This document shows positions 35,922-44,411 of a stretch of 59,307 nt of DNA, piece after piece. The DNA lies in NCBI GenBank assembly GCA_015061575.1, contig SUWF01000019.1, positions 1 to 59,307 of the forward strand, read 5' to 3'. The position numbers and the translations under genes were made by a program. The notes beneath the pieces are model-generated. The model worked only from the letters and a program-made list of their open reading frames with translations. It made no database searches and was not told where the DNA came from. Within the stretch, counting starts at the first letter, position 1; each line of letters starts with the position of its first letter. This stretch comes from Lentisphaerota bacterium (GTDB lineage Bacteria; Verrucomicrobiota; Lentisphaeria; Victivallales; Victivallaceae).

Positions 35922-36305
35922 ATGAAGAAGATGGTTTTGGGTGGTTGTGTGTTAATTCTTGGGATGGGAAGTCTTGTCGCAGCGATTCCTAATAAAAGTG
36001 CAGTGGTTACGGCTGTAAGTACTGCAACTGCAAACTGCGGTTCAGTTGCATCTACTAGGGTAAATGGTTCTTTTACAAACGCTGCATTGCAGGCAATGGG
36101 TATTTCTTCAATCACAATGAGTGGGCCTATTGTTCGCAATGCCGATTTATCAACTAATCCGCCGCATAATGGTAGTGGAGATGGAACTGCAACTGTGACT
36201 CAAACAGGCGTTTGTACTGTTACCACTGATGATAGCGGTAATGTTTCAACTTCGCCTGTTTACACAACGAGTACATCTACCGATCAGTGTAGCAATGGAG
36301 AGTAA
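35922..36305 (+). CDS. Small secreted Ser/Thr-rich protein, unknown
   Basis: 127 residues. The signal peptide is MKKMVLGGCVLILGMGSLVAA. The mature chain is rich in Thr, Ser, Val and Asn with three cysteines and no charged clusters (for example TATVTQTGVCTVTTDDSG), as in extracellular beta-strand proteins. No family is recognised. It has its own strong promoter and ribosome binding site (AGGGAG) and heads a five-gene island, so it may be the abundant secreted product that the downstream membrane proteins handle. Confidence 0.6.
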   Translation: MKKMVLGGCVLILGMGSLVAAIPNKSAVVTAVSTATANCGSVASTRVNGSFTNAALQAMGISSITMSGPIVRNADLSTNPPHNGSGDGTATVTQTGVCTVTTDDSGNVSTSPVYTTSTSTDQCSNGE

Positions 36306-36338
36306 AATTTAGTCTTCGACGAATTGGAGTAGGCGAAA

Positions 36339-36782
36339 ATGAAGCTGTTCTCTGTACTCAGGTGGGTGGCAATCACTGTTTGCATGGTGTGTGTGATGGT
36401 CTGCGGAGGTTGTTCAGATGATGATTGGCTTAAATCTGATTATGCCAAAGTGTACTTGTTTTGGCATCGCCCCGCTTTTAATACATCCGGCTATGAAGTT
36501 TTTGTGCTTTCCAGTTATGGTTCATCGCATTTCGATGGACGACTGTCTTATAAAATTACCAAGAGAACAGATGACCCAACTGAAAAATTATTGGCTCCCA
36601 GTCCGGTAAAGATTGACGGAAAAACTACTTATTTTAATCAATGCGGCCTTTATGATATAGAAATAAATGTGCGTGGACAGGTTGAGAAAATAACGGATTT
36701 GCGTTATCGCGGCGAAAATACTCTTATGGTAAGCAGAGGGTACGGTTGGGCTTTGTTCATATCCAGAGATAATTGGAAGTGA
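36339..36782 (+). CDS. Small lipoprotein, unknown
   Basis: 147 residues. Hydrophobic signal (WVAITVCMVCVMVCGGC) with a lipobox-like CGGC before SDDDW; the Asp residues after the Cys are compatible with inner-membrane retention in Lol-type sorting. The mature part looks beta-rich. No known family. It lies 33 nt after the Ser/Thr-rich gene and 5 nt before the next one, so it is co-transcribed. Confidence 0.6.
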   Translation: MKLFSVLRWVAITVCMVCVMVCGGCSDDDWLKSDYAKVYLFWHRPAFNTSGYEVFVLSSYGSSHFDGRLSYKITKRTDDPTEKLLAPSPVKIDGKTTYFNQCGLYDIEINVRGQVEKITDLRYRGENTLMVSRGYGWALFISRDNWK

Positions 36783-36787
36783 CTGCA

Positions 36788-37717
36788 ATGAAAAGAATTT
36801 TTATTGTACTGTTGTTGGCTGTATTGGTAATAAAAATACAGGCAGTTGATGGGCAGAACGTTCTGCGGCGGGCATTTGAAGAATCTGCAATTTGCAATTT
36901 AAAAGCGCAGATGCGCAATCCGCTGCCGCCATTACCCAAGGGTATGGCGATACTTCCGCCTACGCAAAAATTGGTTTTTTGTCGTCAAACCACAAAAGAA
37001 GGTTTGAATTTACGGGTGGATGCGTTAAGAGTAACCCGCCGCAGTGAAGAAGTTTCGGAGACTTATATAAAAAATGCAGAAGGAATTTTCGGTTTGGCCA
37101 AGGATGGCTTCGCCGCCGAAATTGTCGAGGTGCCTGTATTGTGGTTCCCGGAATTGATGTTCAAACCGCTTACGCCTTTTGAGATGAAAAGTGCCAATTA
37201 TTCGGGCAGTAAATTTCTCCGGAACGGCCGTAACTGTTTCAGTATCATTGTGACTTTGCCGACCTCGGATGATTTTTTGCAAAAACTCACCGGTGAACCG
37301 CCGGAAGTATTGGCCGGAAAAAAGAAAATGTATCTGGCGGGACGGCCTTTTAAGTATGAATTTCTGATAGATGCAGAGGAATATATTGTTGTCAGCCGGA
37401 AACATTATAATGCTCAGGGTAAAATGATTTTTGCTCTGGTGTTCGACAGTTGGGAAAGTTTATCGCCAAAAGCTGATTTATTCAAAACCCCATCAGGTCT
37501 TAAAGGCAAATTTATAGATCAGGCTTCGTTTGCCAGCCGGGTGCTGGCCAAAATGATAGAACGGCAGAAAACCGGTTGGGGAGAATATCTGTCTAAAAGA
37601 AGCGCACCGGTTATACACTGGGTGTTGCGCAACAGTTTTTGGCTGATGATGCCTGTTGCCTTACTGGCAATAACTGCAATTGTGGTGATCAGGCGTTTGA
37701 GCAATCGCAGAAAATAG
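36788..37717 (+). CDS. Exported protein with C-terminal membrane anchor, unknown
   Basis: 309 residues from the ATG at 36788. Signal-like N-terminus (IFIVLLLAVLVIKIQA), a beta-rich periplasmic domain of about 240 residues, then one C-terminal helix (SFWLMMPVALLAITAIVVI) and a short basic tail. The middle (FKYEFLIDAEEYIVVSRKHYNAQGK) loosely resembles LolA/RseB-type folds that bind lipid or lipoprotein, but this is only a feel. Probably part of the island's envelope machinery. Confidence 0.55.
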   Translation: MKRIFIVLLLAVLVIKIQAVDGQNVLRRAFEESAICNLKAQMRNPLPPLPKGMAILPPTQKLVFCRQTTKEGLNLRVDALRVTRRSEEVSETYIKNAEGIFGLAKDGFAAEIVEVPVLWFPELMFKPLTPFEMKSANYSGSKFLRNGRNCFSIIVTLPTSDDFLQKLTGEPPEVLAGKKKMYLAGRPFKYEFLIDAEEYIVVSRKHYNAQGKMIFALVFDSWESLSPKADLFKTPSGLKGKFIDQASFASRVLAKMIERQKTGWGEYLSKRSAPVIHWVLRNSFWLMMPVALLAITAIVVIRRLSNRRK

Positions 37718-37757
37718 CCTCTTTCACTCCGGGGTATTGGCGCACGGGTGATAATTG

Positions 37758-39206
37758 ATGTATCACTATCTTGACAATGTTCGTTGGCAATGGTTTTTTG
37801 CCACTCCGAATATGTTGGCGGCATTTCTGATCTTATGGCTGGGATTGCTGCTGACAGTTGTGCTGACCATCAGGCGTAACAGCTTGAAAGTGATCTTATC
37901 TTTTATATTGATTGCCGGGCAATTTATACTTGCTTTGACGTATTCCCGGGGCGGATTTGCGGCATGGGGAGTTTGTTTGATTTTAATTTATGTACTTTGC
38001 CGCCGGAAAATTATCGGGGGGATGCTGATAGCATTTATTCTGAGTATATTGGTAATTCCTGACGGATGTCTGCGTTTGGAAAGTATTGCTGATACTGGTG
38101 ACGGAAGTATTCTGCACCGTCTGTGGCTCTGGCGGGGCGGTGCAGGAATCATGGCCGATTTTCCGTGGTGCGGTTATCCACATTCCGCCGGAAAATATTA
38201 TGAATTACAGTATATGCCATGGTTTATATCCGAAAATTACCGTAATTTTTTAAGCGATACTTTGACAATAGGCGTCAAGTACGGAGCTGTGGCCTTTGCG
38301 GGGTGCTGGCTGGTGATTTTTACGTTCATATCAAGTTTGTATTCAAATTGGAAGCAGGATAAGGCGGTTGCCGCTGCCGCTTTGAGCGGAGTGTGGGCGG
38401 CTGTTGCGGCAAGCGGAATATTTTCGACCTTTTATTTTGTCAGAGCTATATTTTACAGTTATTTAATTTTGCTGTCAGTATCGTCAGCGTATCTGTTTTA
38501 TCGCCTGAAAGCCGGGTTTTGGCGACCGGAAAAGAAAATTTATGTCATCCCCGCCGCTGCTTCTTTGCTCCTGACAGCAGCAGTTCTTGTTACTGGCCAA
38601 TGGGTGAATAATAATTTAAAATACCATGTCAGCAGTGTAATGGATAATGAAAACCGCTGTTTTTTCAGCAACAGCGGAAAAGAAAAAATACTCTACTTTT
38701 TTGCCGGGCCCGTATTGCTGGCGGAAAATGATTTTTTCCCGGATGTCCGCAAGTGGGCCGATAACAATACAGATATATTGCTTTATAAAATAGATTCCGG
38801 CGAAGATGGATTAAATAAAGTAAAAGATAAGCTCAATGAGGCAACCCGCAAAGCGGCCTCTCCGGTCACTGTGATCGGGATCGGTGCCGCCGCCGCTAAT
38901 GTGCTGACGGCAACGGCCCAGTCAGCCGGGCAATGCAATATAAGGCACTTATTGCTGTATAATTGTGTCGCGCAATGGCCGTTTGAACACCTTTCGGCAA
39001 TTAATTTTATTGATATGCTGAAAATCCCGGTATATTTGTTATATGATAATCCGAATAGCCAAAATGATGCAAAATTATTAAGTGAAAAGACCAAAACAAA
39101 ACAAAAAATTCAGCTTGTCCGATGCCCTGAAGTAAATGAATATCATATTCAGGAGAGTGTATTCAAGCTGGCGTTGCAGGAGGATGAATTTAATGAAACT
39201 CATTGA
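37758..39206 (+). CDS. O-antigen ligase-like membrane domain fused to a hydrolase-like domain
   Basis: 482 residues. The N-terminal ~260 residues hold about six to seven helices with O-antigen ligase (Wzy_C/WaaL) features: TPNMLAAFLILWLGLLL at the very start and LALTYSRGGFAAWGVCLI near residue 55. Full WaaL-family proteins have several more helices before this point, so the N-terminus seems cut off. The C-terminal ~190 residues resemble an alpha/beta hydrolase fold with VIGIGAAAANVLTA where a GxSxG elbow would be, so it is probably not catalytic. The alternative is that the two parts were joined by recombination. Confidence 0.5.
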   Translation: MYHYLDNVRWQWFFATPNMLAAFLILWLGLLLTVVLTIRRNSLKVILSFILIAGQFILALTYSRGGFAAWGVCLILIYVLCRRKIIGGMLIAFILSILVIPDGCLRLESIADTGDGSILHRLWLWRGGAGIMADFPWCGYPHSAGKYYELQYMPWFISENYRNFLSDTLTIGVKYGAVAFAGCWLVIFTFISSLYSNWKQDKAVAAAALSGVWAAVAASGIFSTFYFVRAIFYSYLILLSVSSAYLFYRLKAGFWRPEKKIYVIPAAASLLLTAAVLVTGQWVNNNLKYHVSSVMDNENRCFFSNSGKEKILYFFAGPVLLAENDFFPDVRKWADNNTDILLYKIDSGEDGLNKVKDKLNEATRKAASPVTVIGIGAAAANVLTATAQSAGQCNIRHLLLYNCVAQWPFEHLSAINFIDMLKIPVYLLYDNPNSQNDAKLLSEKTKTKQKIQLVRCPEVNEYHIQESVFKLALQEDEFNETH

Positions 39207-40098
39207 CAGTTGGAAAAAATGCCTTGGTGCAATCGCCGTTCTGTTATTGGTTGTCGGCATTGCCTGGGCTATTTGGCCTCGGGAAAGATTTGTTCCTTAT
39301 AATATACAGGAACAGATGCTCAGGAAAGAGGTCAACGGAAAAACGAAATTTTTTATTCAAGGCTCATTTGCCATACGCAGCGGCTGTTATTTGAATTATA
39401 CAACGACCGGAATGTATGTAATTCCGGTGGATGCTGACGGCAAAGCAGTCTCCGGAGCTGGAAATATTTTGTTTTATGTGCCGTTCAATGGGGAAAATGG
39501 AGCTGCGGCCTATAACCGCTATGCGTGGCTCAGAGCTTTTGCCGAACAATATGATTTTACAGTTTTTTCTTTGCAGATAAAAGCCGATACAGTTACCGCC
39601 AATGATGTTTCCAGATATTACATATACCAAGAGGCTGGATGGTTTGACGGCATATTTAAAATACAGCAGTTTTTACAGCAAAAGTTTAATTTGCAGGAAC
39701 GCAAGTTATTTATGATCGGCCAATCTTCCGGTTGCTCCATGATGCAACGCATGGCTGCAGCAATGCCGGAAAAAATCGCCGCTGCCGCCGGTCACGGCGG
39801 AAGCCGGTTTGCCGATTATACGGTTCAGCAGCAGTTCCCGCCCTTTATATTTTCATCTTCCAGCGGGGATATTGTCAGCGATCATAACCGGATCAATCAT
39901 AAAGCAGCTGTTGCGGCTAAATTAAAAATCTGGTATATGGAAACTCCGCCGCACAGTAAGGATGATTTGCATAGTGCCGGTAAAGAGGCAATCACAGTAA
40001 TGACGGAATTTTTGCTTTCAGCAGCGCAGAAAAATGCGGGCAAGACAGAAAGTTTTGTCTGGAAGTTTGAGCAAATGCCTGTTTTTATACATCCGTAG
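39193..40098 (+). CDS. Membrane-anchored alpha/beta hydrolase
   Basis: 301 residues from the ATG at 39193, with AGGAGG 9 nt before. One N-terminal helix (CLGAIAVLLLVVGIAWAIW) then a periplasmic hydrolase domain with the nucleophile elbow MIGQSSGCSMMQR (Ser in GxSxG). The likely acid is in FSSSSGDIVSD and the His in TPPHSKDD. The pattern is that of PHB depolymerase/feruloyl esterase-like enzymes. Its stop codon TAG lies exactly at the edge of the duplicated capA fragment, so the last residues may have been supplied by that junction. Confidence 0.7.
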   Translation: MKLIDSWKKCLGAIAVLLLVVGIAWAIWPRERFVPYNIQEQMLRKEVNGKTKFFIQGSFAIRSGCYLNYTTTGMYVIPVDADGKAVSGAGNILFYVPFNGENGAAAYNRYAWLRAFAEQYDFTVFSLQIKADTVTANDVSRYYIYQEAGWFDGIFKIQQFLQQKFNLQERKLFMIGQSSGCSMMQRMAAAMPEKIAAAAGHGGSRFADYTVQQQFPPFIFSSSSGDIVSDHNRINHKAAVAAKLKIWYMETPPHSKDDLHSAGKEAITVMTEFLLSAAQKNAGKTESFVWKFEQMPVFIHP

Positions 40099-40304
40099 CC
40101 AGCTGCCGCCGCTGCGGGCTCCGGCGCAGGACTCAAAGTTATGGACGGTCGTTTCCAGATTGCTGAAGCGGAAATCGCCCTGCATGATAAAATCCCGGAC
40201 TGCGCTGAACCCGGCATATTCGCCGTCCGCCGGCAGCCGTTTGGTGATCATGGCATCGCCGGTGGCGGTGCAGCGCATGATATTTGGGGGGGGGGGTCAG
40301 ACAT
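40097..40304 (-). pseudogene. Broken copy of the capA 5' end
   Basis: About 190 bp (40097-40285) match the first part of capA (about 35480-35668) in the same orientation. The first ~105 bp differ at only one or two sites and the remainder is clearly more diverged. On the minus strand an ATG at 40304 leads into 11 C residues (G run 40286-40296), which puts the following capA-like sequence (TATGDAMITKR) out of frame. The homology ends at the SGGSWL codons. It is a remnant and not expected to make a CapA protein. Confidence 0.8.
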
Positions 40305-40323
40305 TTTTGCACCTTTTTTCCAG

Positions 40324-41568
40324 TTAATCTTCGCTGTTTCCGGCGGACAGTTTTTTATCGACGATAGCGCAGACGCAGGAATCGCTCCAGACGTTGACTG
40401 CGGTTTCGATCATATCAATAATGGTGTAAACCGGCAGGATGATGCCCAAAATTCCAATAGGTGCGCCCACGCCGGACATCAGCGACAGCGTAAGGAAGTA
40501 GCAGCCCATCGGTACCCCGGCATTGCCGATGGCCGAAATAACGGCGATCAGCACCCAGAGCATGATGGTCGGAAAAGTCAGCGCCACGCCGCCATTTTGC
40601 AGTACAAACAGCGACGTTACCAGAATAAACGCTGCGCAGCCGTTCATGTTGATCGTGCAGCAGATCGGCAGGATAAAGCGGGCGGTTTCGGGGCGGGCTT
40701 TAAGGTTGTTTTCGGCAGAAGCTACAGTGACTGGCAGCGTAGCGGCGGAACTTTTGGTAAAAAGCGCCATCAAAACCGCCGGCAGCATGGCCCGGAAGAC
40801 TTTCAGCGGGTTGAGTCTGGCCGACAGCAAAAAGAGCGGCAGGATCACAAAGAACTGCAGCAGATTGCCGCCCAGCACCACGGTAACATATTTGCCCAGC
40901 GAGCCAATGATGACTCCGGCCGAAACCTGTGCCGCCAGCTGGGCCGCAAAGGCCACGATACCCAGCGGCAGAGCCCAGACCAGCGCTTTGATCAGTGCAA
41001 AGAGCAGTTCCTGCAAGCCCAGAATGTTTTTGACCAGCAGCTGGATATTTTCGGAATCCCGTTTGGCGGCCAGCGCCAGCCCCACGGCGGCAGCGACCAG
41101 CAGGATGCTCAGCACGTTGCCGCTGGAAATAGGTTTGAGGATGTTATCGGGGATCACCGCCAGAATATGCTGATAATAGGATATGCTTCCGAGGTTCTGC
41201 GGTACAGCCGCCTGTCCGGCTTTGACCATATCCATCGGCAGATTGCCGGGGGCGATAAATTTATAAAGCACCACGCCGACCAGCGCTGCCGCTACTGTGG
41301 TCAGCAAGGTATAAATGATCGTGTGCAGAAAGATCCTCCCGGTATTCTTTTTGGCCCCCAGCAGCGCCAGCGTGGTGGTCACTGCCAGAGCAATGGTCGG
41401 CACGGCCACATACTGAAAAAGCCGGGTGTAAGCTGCTGCCACAAAGTTGAAAAAGTTGTTGAGCGCAGTGCAGCCCAGAGTTCCGAGGAAGCCGCCGAGG
41501 ATCAACGCCAGCATCCAGATGACGAATTGCCGGGTATTGAACCCGGTTTTTTGGGTGGATTTTTCCAT
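40324..41568 (-). CDS. Dicarboxylate/amino acid:cation symporter (DAACS family)
   Basis: 414 residues from the ATG at 41568, which has AAGGAG upstream; the frame extends 23 codons further without a site. Eight or so helices plus two re-entrant loops. Family hallmarks: the serine-rich loop TKSSAATLPVTVASAE near residue 276 and the NMNGCAAFILV motif near 308, the Na+/substrate site of GltPh-like carriers. It imports aspartate, glutamate, serine or C4-dicarboxylates. The capA fragment lies directly downstream. Confidence 0.9.
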   Translation of the reverse strand: MEKSTQKTGFNTRQFVIWMLALILGGFLGTLGCTALNNFFNFVAAAYTRLFQYVAVPTIALAVTTTLALLGAKKNTGRIFLHTIIYTLLTTVAAALVGVVLYKFIAPGNLPMDMVKAGQAAVPQNLGSISYYQHILAVIPDNILKPISSGNVLSILLVAAAVGLALAAKRDSENIQLLVKNILGLQELLFALIKALVWALPLGIVAFAAQLAAQVSAGVIIGSLGKYVTVVLGGNLLQFFVILPLFLLSARLNPLKVFRAMLPAVLMALFTKSSAATLPVTVASAENNLKARPETARFILPICCTINMNGCAAFILVTSLFVLQNGGVALTFPTIMLWVLIAVISAIGNAGVPMGCYFLTLSLMSGVGAPIGILGIILPVYTIIDMIETAVNVWSDSCVCAIVDKKLSAGNSED

Positions 41569-41605
41569 AAAAAATTCTCCTTGGGTTAATTTTGTAATGT
41601 TATAT

Positions 41606-41634
41606 AATTTAGCATATAAGTGGCAAGTTTGCAA
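41606..41634 (-). promoter_or_regulatory. Candidate promoter of the DAACS symporter gene
   Basis: On the minus strand TTGCAA, 17 nt, TAAATT. The box GTTGCAAACTTGCC upstream and within the spacer is the same as in the capA promoter. Confidence 0.5.
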
Positions 41635-41715
41635 CAAATATTATTTGTATTTGCCGTTTTGCAGCGATATATTAGTAAGGAATCAAAGTTGATCGCAAAT
41701 TAAGGAGTTGTATTT

Positions 41716-42690
41716 ATGCTGCCCGAACAATTTACATATACGGATGTTGACCGTGCCAGCTGGCAGAACGGTCTGGAAGATTTTGTGCCGGAAAAAGTCT
41801 TTGATGCTCACAGCCACATTTGGAGCGAAGCCCACGCTCTGCCCGGTACGCCGGATTCGCTGTTGCGGGTCCCGGTGGATGCGGATGAACTTTTTGCCGT
41901 TTCCCGCCAGCTTTTTCCCAATCGCCAGCTGGCATTTATGATGCTGGGCACACCGGTGTTGGATATTGACTTTGCCGGTCACAACCGCTGGCTCGCAGCG
42001 GAGTCGCAGAAGTATCCGGATTGTTTCAGTGCTGCGCTTTGCACGCCGCAGATGCTTCCGGAAGAGATCATCGGAACCTGGCAGCAGCTCAAATACCGTG
42101 CGCTCAAACCCTATTTGATCTATGCTGATAATCCCGGCCGCAGTCCCATATCCGGTTTGATCACCGAAGCTCAGCTGGAAGCAGCCAATGAGCTGGGTTT
42201 GATGGTGGTGCTGCATGTGGATAAAGCCGAATGCCTGAACGATCCGGAAAATCTGCAGGAATTGAGTTATTTCTGTGGTAAATACCCCCATGTGGTCTGG
42301 CAGCTGGCGCATTGTGGACGGAGTTTCAACAGTCTGCTGCTGGAAAATTGCATACATAAGCTCAAACACCTTGACCACATTTGCTACGATCTTTCGGCGG
42401 TGTGCGATCCTTACAGCATGTATTTGCTGTTCAAGTACGAAGATACCTCCCGCTTGATGTACGGCAGCGACAACATTGCCGCCGGAATGCTCCGGGGTAC
42501 TTACGCCAGCGTGAACCGGGGCTGGAAGTATGTGACTGACAGCAATTTCAGTGCCCCCACATATATATGCTTTGAGCAGCTCCACGCCATGCGCAAAGCT
42601 GCGCTCATGGCCGGATTGGACGGCAAAGCGCTGGAAGATATTTTCTGGAACAACGCCATGCGTATTTACTCCCGTGCTCCGGAAAGCTGA
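41716..42690 (+). CDS. Amidohydrolase-family metal-dependent hydrolase
   Basis: 324 residues, TIM barrel of the amidohydrolase_2 type. It starts with the metal motif VFDAHSHIW (HxH) at residues 28-36. Further barrel-end residues are KPYLIYAD, VVLHVDKAE, QLAHCGRS and YGSDNIAAG (final Asp). This family includes decarboxylases and lactonases of aromatic or sugar acids. The reaction is not fixed by the sequence. A good AAGGAG site precedes it, and it is convergent with the GDSL gene. Confidence 0.82.
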   Translation: MLPEQFTYTDVDRASWQNGLEDFVPEKVFDAHSHIWSEAHALPGTPDSLLRVPVDADELFAVSRQLFPNRQLAFMMLGTPVLDIDFAGHNRWLAAESQKYPDCFSAALCTPQMLPEEIIGTWQQLKYRALKPYLIYADNPGRSPISGLITEAQLEAANELGLMVVLHVDKAECLNDPENLQELSYFCGKYPHVVWQLAHCGRSFNSLLLENCIHKLKHLDHICYDLSAVCDPYSMYLLFKYEDTSRLMYGSDNIAAGMLRGTYASVNRGWKYVTDSNFSAPTYICFEQLHAMRKAALMAGLDGKALEDIFWNNAMRIYSRAPES

Positions 42691-42701
42691 GGCGTAAAGG
42701 C

Positions 42702-43442
42702 TTAAATGCGCACCTGCCAGCAGCCGCTTTGAGCGTAAGTCCGGCAGAGCCGGGCTGCCGGCAGCAGTTTGTCATTGTGCGGCAATGCGGCAGCGTCAAT
42801 GCCGAAATGCGCCAGCAGCAGTATGGCAAAGACCATATTGCCGTACTCGTTAAGGTGATACATATCATGCAGCAGTCTGTAGAGCAGGATATTGTCCGGC
42901 AATAAGCTGAAAATGCGGTGCTGATCGGCCAGCAATGTTCCGGTCTGTTCTGCAACGTCCCGCACTGCTTGCATATTCTGCAGAAAAAATCCGCCCCGCC
43001 CAGGTTCGGTTTTTTCCAGTTCTTCAATATTCATCTGATAATAGGTCTGCAGGATCGGCACTGCGTTCAACTCCTGAATGCGGTGGATGATCGTGCGCAT
43101 ATTTTCGGCAAATCGTTCCGGCGGAATAAATTTTTCGGGATTGGGGCGGCAATCATTTCCGCCCAGTGTCACGATCACAATATCGGGCTGAAAAGCTGCC
43201 ACATCCCGGTCAAAACGCTTCATTGCCTCAACGGTGTTGTTGCCGCACATCCCGGAATTGATGATATGGAATTTGCGTTTAAAACAGTGCGCCAACCCGA
43301 CTTCCAGCACATCCGTCCAGTGCAGACAGGGAAAGTACCGTTCGGTGTTCGATGCTCCCAGCAGTACGATCCGGAAATAATCCTGCCTGCTCAAGCGGTC
43401 AATAAGGTTTTGCCAAAGCGGAATAGTTACTTTTTCGATCAT
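42702..43442 (-). CDS. SGNH/GDSL-family hydrolase
   Basis: 246 residues without a signal peptide. Block I is IVLLGASNTER (Ser nucleophile in GxSNT), block II INSGMCGNNT (Gly), block III VTLGGNDCRPN (Asn), block V DMYHLNEYG (Asp-x2-His). Such enzymes remove acyl groups from sugars, lipids or glycans. It is the last of the gntR-transporter-hydrolase operon on the minus strand, suggesting it acts on whatever the transporter brings in. Confidence 0.85.
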   Translation of the reverse strand: MIEKVTIPLWQNLIDRLSRQDYFRIVLLGASNTERYFPCLHWTDVLEVGLAHCFKRKFHIINSGMCGNNTVEAMKRFDRDVAAFQPDIVIVTLGGNDCRPNPEKFIPPERFAENMRTIIHRIQELNAVPILQTYYQMNIEELEKTEPGRGGFFLQNMQAVRDVAEQTGTLLADQHRIFSLLPDNILLYRLLHDMYHLNEYGNMVFAILLLAHFGIDAAALPHNDKLLPAARLCRTYAQSGCWQVRI

Positions 43443-43463
43443 GATCGATCTCCTGAGGTTTAA

Positions 43464-44390
43464 TTATTGCCAGCGTTGAGCGAAGTTGGCCAGCATGGCA
43501 TCCAAAAATAGCTGCAAGGCGTAAAAGAGCAGACACGGCACCACCGCCGCCGTGGCATCCAATCCGGCGATCGCCACCATTGCCAGCGCCATAGTGGCCG
43601 ATTTGCTGCCGCCGCAAAAAATCATTGCTTTGTTGTCTGCCACGCTCATTTTCAGCAGTTTGGCAATGCCGAACAACGCCGCCATCGAAAGCAGATGGAA
43701 CAGCAGCGCCATTACCAGTACCCACATCACCAGATTCAGCGGAATCGACAATATACTGCTGCGGGCCGCCGAAAAAAAGGCCAGACTGAGCATGATCGTA
43801 GTCGTCAGCGGCACATAATCGATCAATTTGTTGTACCAGTTGCGGAAGATATATTTTTTGACGACATATCCGGCAAAAAGCGGCAGCAGCACCGTAAGGA
43901 TCAACTGCTTGAACATTTTAAGCGGATCTACATTCCCGATTTGGGAGGCATTGAGCAAAAATCCCAGCACCAGCGGCAGCGTAACGATCGCGGCCATACT
44001 GTAAAAAACTGTTATGGCGATCGAAAACATCATATTGCCCCGGGACTGCTGAGTCAGTACGATGCCCGAGCTCAAAGTCGGCGGAGCGGCCAGCATGATC
44101 AGCAAACCGGCCAGCAGCGCTTTATCCAGACTGAAACTGTGCAGCGAGAGCCAGCCGGTCAACGGCAGCAGTATCAAGGTAAAAATCGCTCCGGCCAGCA
44201 GGCCCAGCATAAATTGACGGTCGATTTTCAATTCGCTGAACTTCACCTGCATACCGCTGACCAGAAAAATGGCCACGATCATAGCCGGAGTGCCAATGTA
44301 TTCTTTGCAGAAGATCCCGGCGGCCGGTGCAATCAGCGACCAGATCACTGCCAGCAGGATGCCGACGGGTAAAAAGAGTTTTTTGAACAT
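43464..44390 (-). CDS. Bile acid:sodium symporter (BASS) family transporter
   Basis: 308 residues, about ten helices. Family hallmarks: VAIFLVSGMQVKFSEL near residue 40, AAPPTLSSGIVLTQQSRGN near 103 (crossing region) and IFCGGSKSATMALAMVA near 257. This is the YfeH/ASBT-like branch that imports organic acids with Na+. It lies between the GntR regulator and the GDSL hydrolase, all on one strand with 21-nt gaps, and is probably regulated by that GntR protein. Confidence 0.85.
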   Translation of the reverse strand: MFKKLFLPVGILLAVIWSLIAPAAGIFCKEYIGTPAMIVAIFLVSGMQVKFSELKIDRQFMLGLLAGAIFTLILLPLTGWLSLHSFSLDKALLAGLLIMLAAPPTLSSGIVLTQQSRGNMMFSIAITVFYSMAAIVTLPLVLGFLLNASQIGNVDPLKMFKQLILTVLLPLFAGYVVKKYIFRNWYNKLIDYVPLTTTIMLSLAFFSAARSSILSIPLNLVMWVLVMALLFHLLSMAALFGIAKLLKMSVADNKAMIFCGGSKSATMALAMVAIAGLDATAAVVPCLLFYALQLFLDAMLANFAQRWQ

Positions 44391-44411
44391 GATAACTTAT
44401 CCTGTTTGAGC

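Noticed and set aside
35922-40098. Prophage or transposon
   Set aside because: No integrase, transposase, terminal inverted repeats or phage structural genes are visible. The capA direct repeat alone does not show a mobile element.
40141-41589. 482-codon plus-strand reading frame
   Set aside because: Antisense to the DAACS symporter and the capA fragment; His/Gln/Asp-rich shadow composition.
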